Shown here: one piece after another, positions 1 to 9,470 of the stretch
Layout of the letters: each line of letters starts with the position of its first letter
Numbering within the stretch: position 1 is the first letter of the stretch
Assembly (NCBI RefSeq): GCF_001625575.1
Contig: NZ_AUXV01000019.1
Location: 186,001-250,000, forward strand
Length of the DNA stretch: 64,000 nt
Origin: Pseudoalteromonas luteoviolacea S2607
GTDB taxonomy: Bacteria; Pseudomonadota; Gammaproteobacteria; Enterobacterales; Alteromonadaceae
Reading direction: 5' to 3'
The notes under the pieces: generated by a model
What the model was told of the DNA's origin: nothing
Seen by the model: only the letters and a program-made list of their open reading frames with translations
The model's database searches: none
Position numbers and translations under genes: made by a program

Positions 1-1122
1 CTCCTTTCTGATGTCGCTTTTGCAGACTCGCTAGAGTTGAACCTTGCCAGTCGATATTCAAATTACAGTACAGGTGCTGGTAACACAACAAACTCTAAGG
101 CGTCTATTTTCTGGACGGTGAACGAAGACTTTAGCGTGCGTTCAACCATTAGCCAAGCATTTAGGGCTGCCAACATTCAGGAGCTATTTAAAGGGCAATT
201 GCCTTCATTTGAGAATGGTACGGATCCATGTAAAACAGGTGCTGACGGCCCTATTAGGCCATTGACCCAAGAACATGATAGTGGGTGTTTAAAAACAGGT
301 GCTCCAGCTTCTGGCTTTAGAGATGGATTAGACATGATCCGAACGAATACTGGTGGTAACCCAGATCTTGAGCCTGAAACAGCAGTGATCAAGACGCTTG
401 GTCTGGTATTTACTCCGCAGGCTCTTGACGGTTTCTCTCTGACATTCGACTACTACGATATTGAACTTGAAAATACGATCTCGACTTTTAGGGCCCAAAG
501 AAAGATAGAGCTGTGTAATGAAACAGGTGATTTCTGTGATGATATACACCGTTACCAATCAGGGCCATTAAAAGGTGTTTTACTGGGTGTAGATACTTAC
601 AATGAAAACTTAAATGCGTCCCACTATCGAGGTGTTGATAGTGAAGCATTCTACAAGTTTAGAACCTCACAATATGGCGACTTTAGAGTTGGCGTGAACT
701 GGCACCGTGCGCTCAAACACGAGATCAGTATCTTTGATGGTGGCGTGACTGATTATGTAGGTACCGATTCTAGTAATGGTGGGTTCCAGCCCAAGAATAA
801 GATGAATTTCAGCGTTAATTGGCAGTATGACAATATCTCTGCGAACTGGTTTACGTATTATTTAGGTGAAGCAGAAACAGACGGTCGCCCTGAGCAAGGT
901 GAGCCAACCAAGCACACTATTGATGGTTGGTCATACTCGAATCTAAATGTGAATTACATCGCTTCAGATCAATGGGAATATGCATTAGGTATTAATAATG
1001 TGTTCAACACCGAACCACGGAGAGTAATGCGCAGATCAGCAGGAAACACGAACTCAATCGGTGCATATAGTGCCGCTTTCTTGGGCACGACGTTTTATAT
1101 TCGTGCTAAGTACACCTTTTAA
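1..1122 (+). CDS. TonB-dependent receptor, C-terminal part (5' end outside window)
   Basis: The reading frame is open from the first base, so the plug domain and signal peptide lie upstream of the window. What remains is the distal part of an outer-membrane beta barrel. It contains the segment with FRAANIQELF, typical of the receptor family, extracellular loops with paired cysteines, a strand near the end reading YALGINNVFNTEPR, and a terminal strand ending in YTF with the C-terminal phenylalanine used for BAM-dependent insertion. Such receptors import siderophores, B12, glycans or other ligands with energy from TonB-ExbBD. The ligand cannot be told from this fragment. A strong terminator follows directly. 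Confidence 0.93.
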   Translation, partial: LLSDVAFADSLELNLASRYSNYSTGAGNTTNSKASIFWTVNEDFSVRSTISQAFRAANIQELFKGQLPSFENGTDPCKTGADGPIRPLTQEHDSGCLKTGAPASGFRDGLDMIRTNTGGNPDLEPETAVIKTLGLVFTPQALDGFSLTFDYYDIELENTISTFRAQRKIELCNETGDFCDDIHRYQSGPLKGVLLGVDTYNENLNASHYRGVDSEAFYKFRTSQYGDFRVGVNWHRALKHEISIFDGGVTDYVGTDSSNGGFQPKNKMNFSVNWQYDNISANWFTYYLGEAETDGRPEQGEPTKHTIDGWSYSNLNVNYIASDQWEYALGINNVFNTEPRRVMRRSAGNTNSIGAYSAAFLGTTFYIRAKYTF

Positions 1123-1148
1123 ATTATTTTAAGAGCTCCCTGAATGAA

Positions 1149-1190
1149 GCGCGCAAGGCAGTTTGCCTAGCGCGCATCATTGTTTTTTAC
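1149..1190 (+). terminator. Rho-independent terminator after the receptor gene
   Basis: A GCGCGC-AAGGCA arm pairs with TGCCTA-GCGCGC around a GTT loop (one mismatch in 12 pairs), followed by a run of six T. It sits 26 bases after the receptor stop and can serve both convergent genes. Confidence 0.8.
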
Positions 1191-1198
1191 ATAGTGGT

Positions 1199-2041
1199 TT
1201 AATATTCAGTGCTTGACTGCTGCTTCTGATGCCGTTTTATAGCTTTTGCGATGCGTTTGGCGGCACGTTGCATCGTTTTTCTATCTGGATGTAAGCCGTC
1301 GTCCATCGGTGTAAAGCCTTTCCAAATATTAAGAAACAGCGCCTCTGGCACTTCTTGCTGCAAGCGGCTTAACCTGATATCAGCGAATTGTTCATAGTTA
1401 TCTTTACTGACAATCCAAGGCCAGTTAAAGCGCTGCCTGAGCGTTTCCCAGTCAATATTTTCGTACTTCGGCGGACTTGAAAATATGGGGGTGACACCTG
1501 CTGCGAGTGCGCGTTTTGCAACACTCACGAACGTATCAGTATATTGGTGCATTTGTTCAATACTACACTCTGATGTTTCGGCCATCGGAATACCGAATGC
1601 GTCTGGGTGATTACAGTCATTACCTCGAATGATTACGATGTATTTAGCGGTGTAATTTCCCTGTGCTGTTTTTACTCGGCTGAGTGCTTTAGTAAGCTGT
1701 TTTTCATAGCCTTCCCAACCAGGCCCCACACATTCAGGTCCTGGAAAACAAGTCAGTCTATCGAAAGTCGTTGCCCCTGCTTGACCTTCGTTAATCAAAT
1801 GCCCAGACAATCGCCGTTCACGAATGAGTGCGTTACCCAAAGACAAGTAACGGCCCCCATTAATTGCAATGCCACCAAGAGGTGCTTGCAAGTTGTCGAA
1901 GTAGGGCATAGTTGCGTTGGCAAATGATGCACCAATTAATAGCAGTGGAGCTTCTTCAGATTTGTCATTCGCGAGCGTGGGTGCGGCTGTGCCCAAAGCG
2001 GTCAACATGAAAAGCAGTTTGGCCTTTTTTAAAAAAGTCAT
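1199..2041 (-). CDS. Exported SGNH/GDSL-family hydrolase
   Basis: 280 aa with a Sec signal peptide (cleavage after about residue 25, PTLA). SGNH blocks are visible: LLLIGASF with nucleophile Ser39, a glycine in NEGQAG near residue 86, Asn141 in IIRGND, and the Asp-x-x-His pair in DGLHPD (D248, H251) near the C-terminus. The family comprises periplasmic or secreted esterases, lipases and carbohydrate acetyl esterases, and the actual substrate is not evident. The gene is convergent with the upstream receptor and probably monocistronic. Family assignment is firm, specificity unknown. Confidence 0.85.
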   Translation of the reverse strand: MTFLKKAKLLFMLTALGTAAPTLANDKSEEAPLLLIGASFANATMPYFDNLQAPLGGIAINGGRYLSLGNALIRERRLSGHLINEGQAGATTFDRLTCFPGPECVGPGWEGYEKQLTKALSRVKTAQGNYTAKYIVIIRGNDCNHPDAFGIPMAETSECSIEQMHQYTDTFVSVAKRALAAGVTPIFSSPPKYENIDWETLRQRFNWPWIVSKDNYEQFADIRLSRLQQEVPEALFLNIWKGFTPMDDGLHPDRKTMQRAAKRIAKAIKRHQKQQSSTEY

Positions 2042-2195
2042 AACATTCCTTATTTTGTTTATTTATCGAGCTATATGTTAAGCACAATAATTAAACAATG
2101 AAAAATAAAAAGTTTAGAGAGTGTTATGAAAAATTGGGCAGTGCAAGAGTGGAGAGTGAGCATGTTAGTACATGCTCACTATCGATAAAGCATTT

Positions 2196-3959
2196 TTACT
2201 TTTGAAAATCAGCAATGATGTCAGTGATTAGACCTTGATTGGTTGCGTCAAATGTAATGTGCATTTGATACCCTTCGCCAAACAGAGCCTGGAACTCTTC
2301 AGGAAGTTCTTCACCAGCAAGTTCAGAACCTTTTTTGATCAAAGGTAATAGCTTTTCGGTATCTAAACCGAATGTAATCATGCCATTTGCTTCCACTGTT
2401 TGAGTTGATAAGGCATCAGCATGTTTTCCAGCATCTTCTCCTGTAAATAGCGCGATATGTTGCCCTTTTATCGCCAAATAAACAGGTTTGTCTAATTGGT
2501 AATCTACTGGCAAGAAGCTGTTTACCTCTACAGGAGATCCGTCTTCAGGCAGGTTCAGATTAGCAAGCTCGGGTACAAAGCTTTTTGCCATATTGAACAA
2601 TGCAATCGCGTCATCAGCTGATATAGTTGCGAGCAAATCTAATTTAGAAAACTCAACTTCTTGAGATTGTTCGGCTTTTTCCGCTATGTCTATGTCCAAT
2701 AAGCTTAAACTAACTCCCTGCAATGTCCCCAGCATGCCAGTGGCCATTGCTAGCATAGCGGGGTTGGTCTCTTTGCTTTTCGCTTGAGCCATAACTAGCG
2801 GTTGGCAAGAAAACTCTGCACTAGAGAATGCTGCCCAAATTGTGTTTACTGTGGGGGATAGTTGAGCTGCGTTCAATCCCAAACCGATTGAGAACAGGGC
2901 GTCTTCAGCGCCTTGAGTATGAGCAGGTACAAAACCTCGCATATTAGAAATCGCGGTTAAAATCTTTTGATCTGTTGAAGCTATGATGTTTGAAACTTTA
3001 AAATTTGCATGGTTTGCGCTGATACTCATACTTTCGGTGCCAGAAATAATAGCTGGCCATTTTTTAGCCATATCTGAAAAGTCGTTTTGGCATGCTTCAT
3101 TTCTGATCATATCAAGTGCGTTAGTGCTGCCGGACAAAGCCAGTATGTTGTCAAGCATTTTTACACTGGTACTTTGTGGATCTTTAGCCGTTAAAGTGTC
3201 AACCAATAGCTTGTTGTCTAGATAGCTAATTGATTGACCATCAAGCTGATACTCTTTTAGATAGTGCTCTATTTTGCCTGTACTATTTAGATTTGTAGCC
3301 GGTTTTGCTATTGCTAGCGCGACTTTTAAATCATCGGGGCTGTTAAAAGGGGTGTCAGCTGACAGCGTAACCCATTTTCCGTGTGTGGCTAAAATAAGGT
3401 CAAATACTTTTTGGCCCGCGTGTTCGATGGCAAATTTGGTCACAGGCGTGCCATCTATGTCACTGTCAAGGTAACTCACGCCAGCTTTGTCTGCTGCATT
3501 TTTAAGAGTGTTATTGAACGCAGCGACATCTCCTAATTCTGCACGAATAACAGGAAGTAAACCGACTGAATAAACGAGCATTTTTAGCTCATTATCAACA
3601 CCCCAAATATTGGCAAAGCTTTCTGAGGACTCCAGACTTTTGGCATATTGCTCCATCACATTCATGAAAAATATCGCGTTTTGGTCAGGTTCTTGACCCA
3701 GCGCTTTCATTTCTAATTCATGCGCCTTCATTTCTTCGACAAAAGTATTGATCTCATAGTTACTTTTGAATGCATTGGGTAACAGGTCTAAATATTTGAG
3801 ATAAGGGAAGCTTTCAAGTTGCGACGCAAAAAATATGGTATCGGCAGGCACGTAATCTAACTGTGACATAGGTGTGTAGCCGTTGTCTTGTTGCGTGACC
3901 ACGTATGCACCAGAGGCAATCGCTGCACCGGTAACTGTAGCGAGTAAAAGCTTTTTCAT
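2196..3959 (-). CDS. Exported protein of unknown function
   Basis: About 587 aa. I chose the second methionine (MKKLLLATVTGAAI) because GGAG lies six bases before it and the signal peptide then begins normally; an in-frame ATG four codons upstream is the alternative. After the signal peptide the mature protein starts with a PMSQLDYVPADTIFFASQ segment, then repeated alpha/beta stretches rich in Leu, Ala and Asp with few cysteines. No catalytic motif is recognised. Proteins beginning with VPADT..F occur as periplasmic unknowns in Alteromonadales and Shewanella from memory. No function is proposed. It stands alone between the SGNH gene and a long non-coding stretch. Confidence 0.75.
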   Translation of the reverse strand: MKKLLLATVTGAAIASGAYVVTQQDNGYTPMSQLDYVPADTIFFASQLESFPYLKYLDLLPNAFKSNYEINTFVEEMKAHELEMKALGQEPDQNAIFFMNVMEQYAKSLESSESFANIWGVDNELKMLVYSVGLLPVIRAELGDVAAFNNTLKNAADKAGVSYLDSDIDGTPVTKFAIEHAGQKVFDLILATHGKWVTLSADTPFNSPDDLKVALAIAKPATNLNSTGKIEHYLKEYQLDGQSISYLDNKLLVDTLTAKDPQSTSVKMLDNILALSGSTNALDMIRNEACQNDFSDMAKKWPAIISGTESMSISANHANFKVSNIIASTDQKILTAISNMRGFVPAHTQGAEDALFSIGLGLNAAQLSPTVNTIWAAFSSAEFSCQPLVMAQAKSKETNPAMLAMATGMLGTLQGVSLSLLDIDIAEKAEQSQEVEFSKLDLLATISADDAIALFNMAKSFVPELANLNLPEDGSPVEVNSFLPVDYQLDKPVYLAIKGQHIALFTGEDAGKHADALSTQTVEANGMITFGLDTEKLLPLIKKGSELAGEELPEEFQALFGEGYQMHITFDATNQGLITDIIADFQK

Positions 3960-3971
3960 TGTTGACTCCAT

Positions 3972-5141
3972 TTTGTCGTCTTTTGTCCAAATTATAATAA
4001 TGATACCAATTTATAGGGTAATAAAATACACAAAAGGGATGTTCAGTATGATTTGGATAAGGCTGTGATAACGCGATAATTTCTCTCGCCGTTATAACCG
4101 TTTGGGGGGAAGTAAATGTATAGATAACATGTCTAAGTTGGCGAGCACTGTTTCAATGCACCCCAACAAAGTGTAGGTAGTACCTTAACTGTGCAACTTT
4201 TCTACATACATTGGCAGTTGAACCCCAAGATGCACACCTATTGGAGTTTGATATTACTACATCTTTGGCTGAAACTTGTGCTGCTAACAACATAGAGCAC
4301 ATTCTATCTCTTCGGCCTGCAGGTACGTCGGCACTTAAGATAAATCCGCTTTTATTTGAGCACAGTTCAACTGGCATACCTTGTTATTGAGCTCAACAAG
4401 TATGGCGTCTCTATGTTGATAAAGCATAATATTCTTCACTGTACCAGAAACATCTACCCAACTTGCATATGTACTAGTGAATATAAACAAAAAAGCAAAG
4501 GCAAAAAAAGTATCTCAAGACGATTACTCTTCAATTTGAAGTAAAGCAAAGGTTTTAACTGGTTTTATTTCTATAAGTTAAATAATGGATAATTACCATG
4601 AATAATGGTGGTTAGCCTTTTAAGCCTAAGGTTAAATAAAAATTGATGGTTTTTATTTTGTGATGTAATAGTTCAGGCTTGACTGCTGCTAATCCGTCAA
4701 AGTAAAAAGCTATTAAATATATAGAAACGGTACTTATAACTGTAATTTGCCAAATAGGCGTTATCTAATGTTTGCTTCCTTACGGAGCTCAACTCCTACA
4801 GAAGAGGGCCTCTGAGCAGTTATCTTAACCCGCTCTAGACGTTGTAGCAGGTATGAAGCAAATATTTCCTGTCTAATTATCTATCAATTTTATATTGTTT
4901 TTTTTAATTGAATTATAAAGTTACTCCCTTGATTTCTCATGTGAATTCGACTTGGATATTTTCATTGTTTTACGAAGTAAATAATGAGTTTTAATTTTTC
5001 TATTTTAAAAGGTGATGTTTATATAACTTGCATTTTTTGACCTTGTTAAAGGTTATACATCATGTTAGCTTGCCCACGGTTTTTATAAGCCTTTTATGGC
5101 TTTTTTATATTTTGCAATATTTAATTATTAGTGAGGTGTAT
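3972..5141. other. 1.2-kb stretch without an intact gene
   Basis: AT-rich intergenic DNA between divergent genes. It contains one protein-like fragment (listed separately at 4181-4390) and otherwise only short unconvincing frames. No RNA gene was recognised. Toward the right end it becomes very T-rich and probably carries the promoter of the amine oxidase gene. Confidence 0.5.
4181..4390 (+). pseudogene. Possible gene remnant, 69 codons without a start
   Basis: A stop-to-stop frame with protein-like composition (LAVEPQDAHLLEFDITTSLA, then NIEHILSLRPAG) and no upstream start codon or ribosome binding site. It ends in a normal stop. The amino-acid texture is unlike random AT-rich DNA, so it may be the C-terminal end of a decayed gene. 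The family is not recognised. An antisense frame over the same bases is less convincing. Confidence 0.3.
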
Positions 5142-6620
5142 ATGAATGTCTCAAAGAGAAAGGACTCTTTGCGTATTGTTGTAAATTGTGTGGTATTTTC
5201 TTCTTTGCTGTCTGCTTGTGGAAGTAACGATACTCAGACTGTTATTGAAGTGCAAGAAAGGGAACAGCCTCAGGCTGTAGAAAATCAAGCCATTGTAGTT
5301 GGTGCTGGTTTGTCTGGTTTGACGGCAGCCTATGAACTAGAAAGTGTAGGCTACTCTGTAACCATACTGGAGGCAAAGGATCGCATAGGTGGTCGAATTG
5401 GTACGGTACAAATGGGCAATCAGCATGGTGAATTGGGTGGGGAGTTTATTGACGGTCCCACAGTTCATCAAGAAATCCACCGCTATGCGAACTTATTTGA
5501 TGTAGAGTTGGCTGATACTGGTTATTGGGGAGACATTGAAAGTGGTGCGTACTATATAGAAGGTAAACTAGTCAGTTATACAGATTTCGAGAGTAACTTT
5601 GATACTGCGATCGTAAATGATTATAACCGCTTTAATGATGCATTAAGCCTGCTGGTGGATGCAGTACCTGACTCTAGTGATCCTGCTATGTTAGAAATTG
5701 CTAAGAAGTACGATCTAACCAATGTACAGGAATGGATTAATGAGATGCAGTTGCATCCTACCGCAAAGTTAGTCGCAGAGCAGTTTGTTCGTGGGGAATT
5801 TGACGAACCAAGTGATTTATCATTATTGCACTTAGCCCATTATGCTCGGGTGTATGAAAATGTCTCTGAAGATAATGTCGAAAGCCACCGGTTTCTAAAA
5901 GGCGGCAAAGCGATGGCGCAAGCATTCGCAGATAACATTGCAGGTTCTATCCATCTTAACCAAGCTGTAAAACGCATTTCTGAATCGGATAATCGAGTCA
6001 ATGTTGAAACTCTAGCAGGCGAGAGTTTTCAAGCAGATATTGTCGTTGTGACCGTACCTTTGCCCGTGCTCAATAAAATTGAATTCAATCCTCGTCTTCC
6101 GCAAGCGCTATTAGATGCTGCAAGAAACATAAACTATGGCTCGCACTCGAAAGTTTTATTGCAGTACAGCAAACGCTTTTGGCTAGATCAAAACTTGGGT
6201 GGGGAAACGATTGTTACCGGATTGCCAACAGGGTGGACGTGGGAAACAACAGAGCGTCAAGACGGGGATGGAGGCATTCTTATTGCGTATACTTCTGGCG
6301 ACTACAGTTTGATCCAAAAAGATTGGACCGATCAGCAAATTATTGATGCGCGACTGGATGAAATGGAAGTGATGTATCCTAGCTCTAAATCATTTCTGGT
6401 CGATGCCAAGGTGCAAAATTGGGTTGCTGAGCCGTGGACTCAAGGCGGGTTTATAGCTTATGGTCCAGGTCAAATAACCAAGTATTGGAAACTATTTCAA
6501 CAACCCGTAGGTAGAATATATTTCGCAGGTGAACATACAGACACTCTTTACCTAGGTTATATGGAAGGCGCCGTAAGAAGTGGTATTCGTGTTGCTGAGC
6601 AAATCGCCCAGCGCAAGTAA
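5142..6620 (+). CDS. FAD-dependent amine oxidase family lipoprotein
   Basis: The start at 5142 is preferred over an in-frame start 114 bases upstream because GAGG lies five bases before it and the product then opens with a lipoprotein signal (lipobox LLSAC, Cys near residue 23). The Rossmann motif VVGAGLSGLTAAYELE and EAKDRIGGR bind FAD. The C-terminal YFAGEHTDTLYLGYMEGA is the second FAD contact of the monoamine oxidase fold. Family members oxidise amines, amino acids or polyamines with release of H2O2. Being a lipoprotein, it should sit in the periplasm or on the outer membrane. A terminator follows, so it is probably monocistronic. Confidence 0.88.
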   Translation: MNVSKRKDSLRIVVNCVVFSSLLSACGSNDTQTVIEVQEREQPQAVENQAIVVGAGLSGLTAAYELESVGYSVTILEAKDRIGGRIGTVQMGNQHGELGGEFIDGPTVHQEIHRYANLFDVELADTGYWGDIESGAYYIEGKLVSYTDFESNFDTAIVNDYNRFNDALSLLVDAVPDSSDPAMLEIAKKYDLTNVQEWINEMQLHPTAKLVAEQFVRGEFDEPSDLSLLHLAHYARVYENVSEDNVESHRFLKGGKAMAQAFADNIAGSIHLNQAVKRISESDNRVNVETLAGESFQADIVVVTVPLPVLNKIEFNPRLPQALLDAARNINYGSHSKVLLQYSKRFWLDQNLGGETIVTGLPTGWTWETTERQDGDGGILIAYTSGDYSLIQKDWTDQQIIDARLDEMEVMYPSSKSFLVDAKVQNWVAEPWTQGGFIAYGPGQITKYWKLFQQPVGRIYFAGEHTDTLYLGYMEGAVRSGIRVAEQIAQRK

Positions 6621-6645
6621 GACTCTGGTATATCGAACAATAAAT

Positions 6646-6669
6646 AAGGGCGTGCAATACGCCCTTTTT
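6646..6669 (+). terminator. Rho-independent terminator after the amine oxidase gene
   Basis: AAGGGCG, seven-base loop, CGCCCTTTTT about 26 bases after the stop codon. Confidence 0.85.
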
Positions 6670-7033
6670 AGTGTGAAAAGGCTGTGCAGGTTCAGTTTAG
6701 CCACAATTTTTCTAGTCATTTCTTCTACTGCATTTAATGGTGTACATGTATCAGATCGAATGGGAATGAGAAAAAATAGCTAGGGTTTCTGTTATAAACG
6801 GCGTTTTATTTAGTGAGGCTCCAGTTTTTATTCAAAAATTCAAAATAATAAGCCATTGGAGTAAGCTTTTAGCTAGTAGATGTGTTTAAAACGGTTGGCT
6901 TTATAGTTGTGTTAATTCTGCTTTTTACAAATAAATTGTGGGGATTAATCGTTTTTTTTCAAGGGTTTTCCTATTAATTTAATTATTTTTTTGTCTTAAG
7001 TTATTTTTATAAATATTTTTCGTTTGTTTTTTT

Positions 7034-7069
7034 AGGGCGTCAAGGACTAAATCCATGGAGTACCGCCCT
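7034..7069 (+). promoter_or_regulatory. Hairpin in the leader of the M6 protease gene
   Basis: AGGGCG at 7034-7039 pairs with CGCCCT at 7064-7069 over a 24-base loop, about 34 bases before the protease start. It may be a leader structure or leftover terminator. No known riboswitch consensus was recognised. Confidence 0.3.
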
Positions 7070-7102
7070 TTGGCTGACAATTAAGAAAAATAGGAAATAA
7101 TA

Positions 7103-9292
7103 ATGAAAATACATATGATGAACTCATTATCCGTGGCTGTTATATGCGCTTTAAGTGGTTATGCAAATGCACATTCTGTCAATATAAAATCAGAAGAAAA
7201 CACTACAATTGATCCCTCACAAGTAGTAAAAATACAAAATGATGCAAATTTACACCGTAATCTTTCTGCTGACTTCGCTGCGCCACTCGTTCTAAATCAA
7301 GAAGCACTTGCATCACAAGAGCGCGAATGGCACGGACCGGTAACAACTCGAAAAGTACTTACTATTCTGATGGAGTTTGCTGATGTTCCACATAATTCAT
7401 TGAAGCCAGATAATGCGCCAAATAGGCATTATTATGAAGATTATAACCCTGAGCACTATCGTCAGATGAGCTTCTCTAAAAATGGTTATGCAGGTCCAAA
7501 TGGTGAAAAGTTACCAAGTATGAGAGAGTACTTTTTAGATCAAAGTGGCGGCTCTTTTGATGTGGATGGTGAGGTGTTCGGCTGGTATAAAGCTCAGTTC
7601 TCGCACCCTCACTATAAGGCGAATACGCACGATCTGATAAAGGAGGCTGTTTACAACGTCCTTGCAGATGAAAATTTCAACTTGAGTGACTACGATGCTG
7701 ATAAAGACGGTCAAATTGACCACTTAAGTATCATACATTCAACATTGGGCGAGGAATCTGAACCGAGACACTTAAGAGAAGATCCGAATAGCCCTTATAA
7801 TAATTACATTTGGTCTCATAGACATGTTGTGAACCAAGATGTAGTCAATGAAACTACTGGTAAAAGCGCGCGAATAGGCAGCTATGTTATTCAGCCAATT
7901 GATGCAACTATCGGTCTGCTGTCACATGAGTTGGGCCACGACCTTGGCTTACCAGATGAATACGATACTGCTTATTCAAAAGATAAATTTGGTGGTGCGG
8001 GTGAAACTGTTTCTTCATACTCTTCAATGGCCTCAGGCAGTTGGGGCGGTGTTATTGCCGGTACTAAACCGACTGGTTATAGTCCATACGCGAAGCTATT
8101 TTTACAGAATAAGTTTGGTGGTAATTGGATTATCTCTGAAGAAGTAAATGCGTCAGATTTGAGTGCACAAGGTATAGAAGTTACCTTTTCACAAGCAGGT
8201 ATAAAGGGTCAGCATAACGACTTGATCAAAGTTAATCTAGCTGAACAAACGAAAGAGATTTTTGAGCCGCTGAACAATCAAGCATTTGATCTTACGAGCT
8301 ACGGTAGTGTGTCGTTTACTCAGTCAGTAAAAGATACCAAATCTGCAACGTTAAGTTTTGACTTAAACTCAACATTGTCACTCAATGCCGCTTATGGCTT
8401 AAGACTACGTGTTGATGTGCCTAGTGCGGGGATCTCTGGTTCGCTTTCACCTAGTAATACTGCAGATTTGGTGATGGGGTCGGATAACTCTAAAATCCGT
8501 TCAACAAATTCACAGTGGACAAAGGTAAACTACGATATCTCGTTCTTGGCGCAGTTTAACGATGTTGTATTTACGTTGGAAAACTATGCAATTGGTGGCG
8601 ATTCTACATACGTTGCTGTCGATAACATTAAAATTTCAGATGGTGGCATAACGCTCAACGAAATTACGTCGAATACACCTGAAAAAGTAACGTTTGCTCA
8701 CGCAGCAGGTTTATCTGATGGCACTATTCAATATACACCTTATTACTTACTGGAATGGCGCCAACATGTTGGATTTGACGCGAGCTTGAAAAATGCAGGT
8801 ATGGAAGAGGGTTTACTTGTATGGTATGTCGACCCGTCATATGTAATTGAATTCTTTGAAGTACCAAGTGCTGATAACCATGTGGGTGCGCACCCTGGTG
8901 AAGGTTGGATTGGCATTGTAGATGCGGATCGCAATCCTATTCTTGAATATGAAACAGAATACAGCAGTACTGGCCAATGGGTTGCAGATAGAAGTGTCAC
9001 GCCACTTAACAGCCGCAGACAAATTAAAGATGCCGCTTTTAACACATTGCCTCAGTTAGGTGACGAGGGCAGGACTGAACGCACCGAGTTGGCTAATGGT
9101 GGTTACCTAGAGCGTAAATGGATGGACCCATTCACAAATGCGAATCCAAAGTTTGCTGATTGGGATGATTATACGAATTATATTCGTCCAGCAACTGGTA
9201 AAAAACTTCCAAAACTAGGCCTTGTATTTGAAGTTGTCGATCAAGCAGCTGATGGTTCAACTGCAACTGTAAAATTATCAAAAATGTGGTAA
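7103..9292 (+). CDS. Secreted M6 family metalloprotease (immune inhibitor A-like)
   Basis: 729 aa with signal peptide (cleavage near GYANA). The propeptide-like N-terminus leads to VLTILMEFADVPHN, the start of M6 domains. The zinc site is HELGHDLGLPDEYD at residue 275, with HExxH ligands and the Asp typical of the metzincin-like M6 signature. A long C-terminal beta-rich region follows, with a lectin-like segment around residues 390-525. M6 peptidases such as InhA degrade host or environmental proteins. AGGA lies before the start. It is followed by its own terminator and by a second secreted metalloprotease, suggesting a proteolysis locus. Confidence 0.9.
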   Translation: MKIHMMNSLSVAVICALSGYANAHSVNIKSEENTTIDPSQVVKIQNDANLHRNLSADFAAPLVLNQEALASQEREWHGPVTTRKVLTILMEFADVPHNSLKPDNAPNRHYYEDYNPEHYRQMSFSKNGYAGPNGEKLPSMREYFLDQSGGSFDVDGEVFGWYKAQFSHPHYKANTHDLIKEAVYNVLADENFNLSDYDADKDGQIDHLSIIHSTLGEESEPRHLREDPNSPYNNYIWSHRHVVNQDVVNETTGKSARIGSYVIQPIDATIGLLSHELGHDLGLPDEYDTAYSKDKFGGAGETVSSYSSMASGSWGGVIAGTKPTGYSPYAKLFLQNKFGGNWIISEEVNASDLSAQGIEVTFSQAGIKGQHNDLIKVNLAEQTKEIFEPLNNQAFDLTSYGSVSFTQSVKDTKSATLSFDLNSTLSLNAAYGLRLRVDVPSAGISGSLSPSNTADLVMGSDNSKIRSTNSQWTKVNYDISFLAQFNDVVFTLENYAIGGDSTYVAVDNIKISDGGITLNEITSNTPEKVTFAHAAGLSDGTIQYTPYYLLEWRQHVGFDASLKNAGMEEGLLVWYVDPSYVIEFFEVPSADNHVGAHPGEGWIGIVDADRNPILEYETEYSSTGQWVADRSVTPLNSRRQIKDAAFNTLPQLGDEGRTERTELANGGYLERKWMDPFTNANPKFADWDDYTNYIRPATGKKLPKLGLVFEVVDQAADGSTATVKLSKMW

Positions 9293-9312
9293 TTAATATA
9301 AAAAATCGACTT

Positions 9313-9340
9313 AAAAAGCCCGGTTAGTATCGGGCTTTTA
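9313..9340 (+). terminator. Rho-independent terminator after the M6 protease
   Basis: AAAAGCCCG, eight-base loop, CGGGCTTTTA; flanked by A and T runs. Confidence 0.85.
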
Positions 9341-9470
9341 TATTTTAATAAGAAAATTTAGATTTATTTTTTAATTAAGTGTTATTTTTCTTTAAATATT
9401 TTGTCATTTTTATAGGTGGCAATTTTTGGTTTGCCATTTCTATAATCTTTATTAATGAAAGGATATTGAT

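Noticed and set aside
6580..6783. 67-codon frame after the amine oxidase gene
   Set aside because: It overlaps the terminator and the end of the real gene in another frame.
7034..7069. Second riboswitch before the M6 protease
   Set aside because: Only a simple hairpin; no conserved aptamer motif could be identified.
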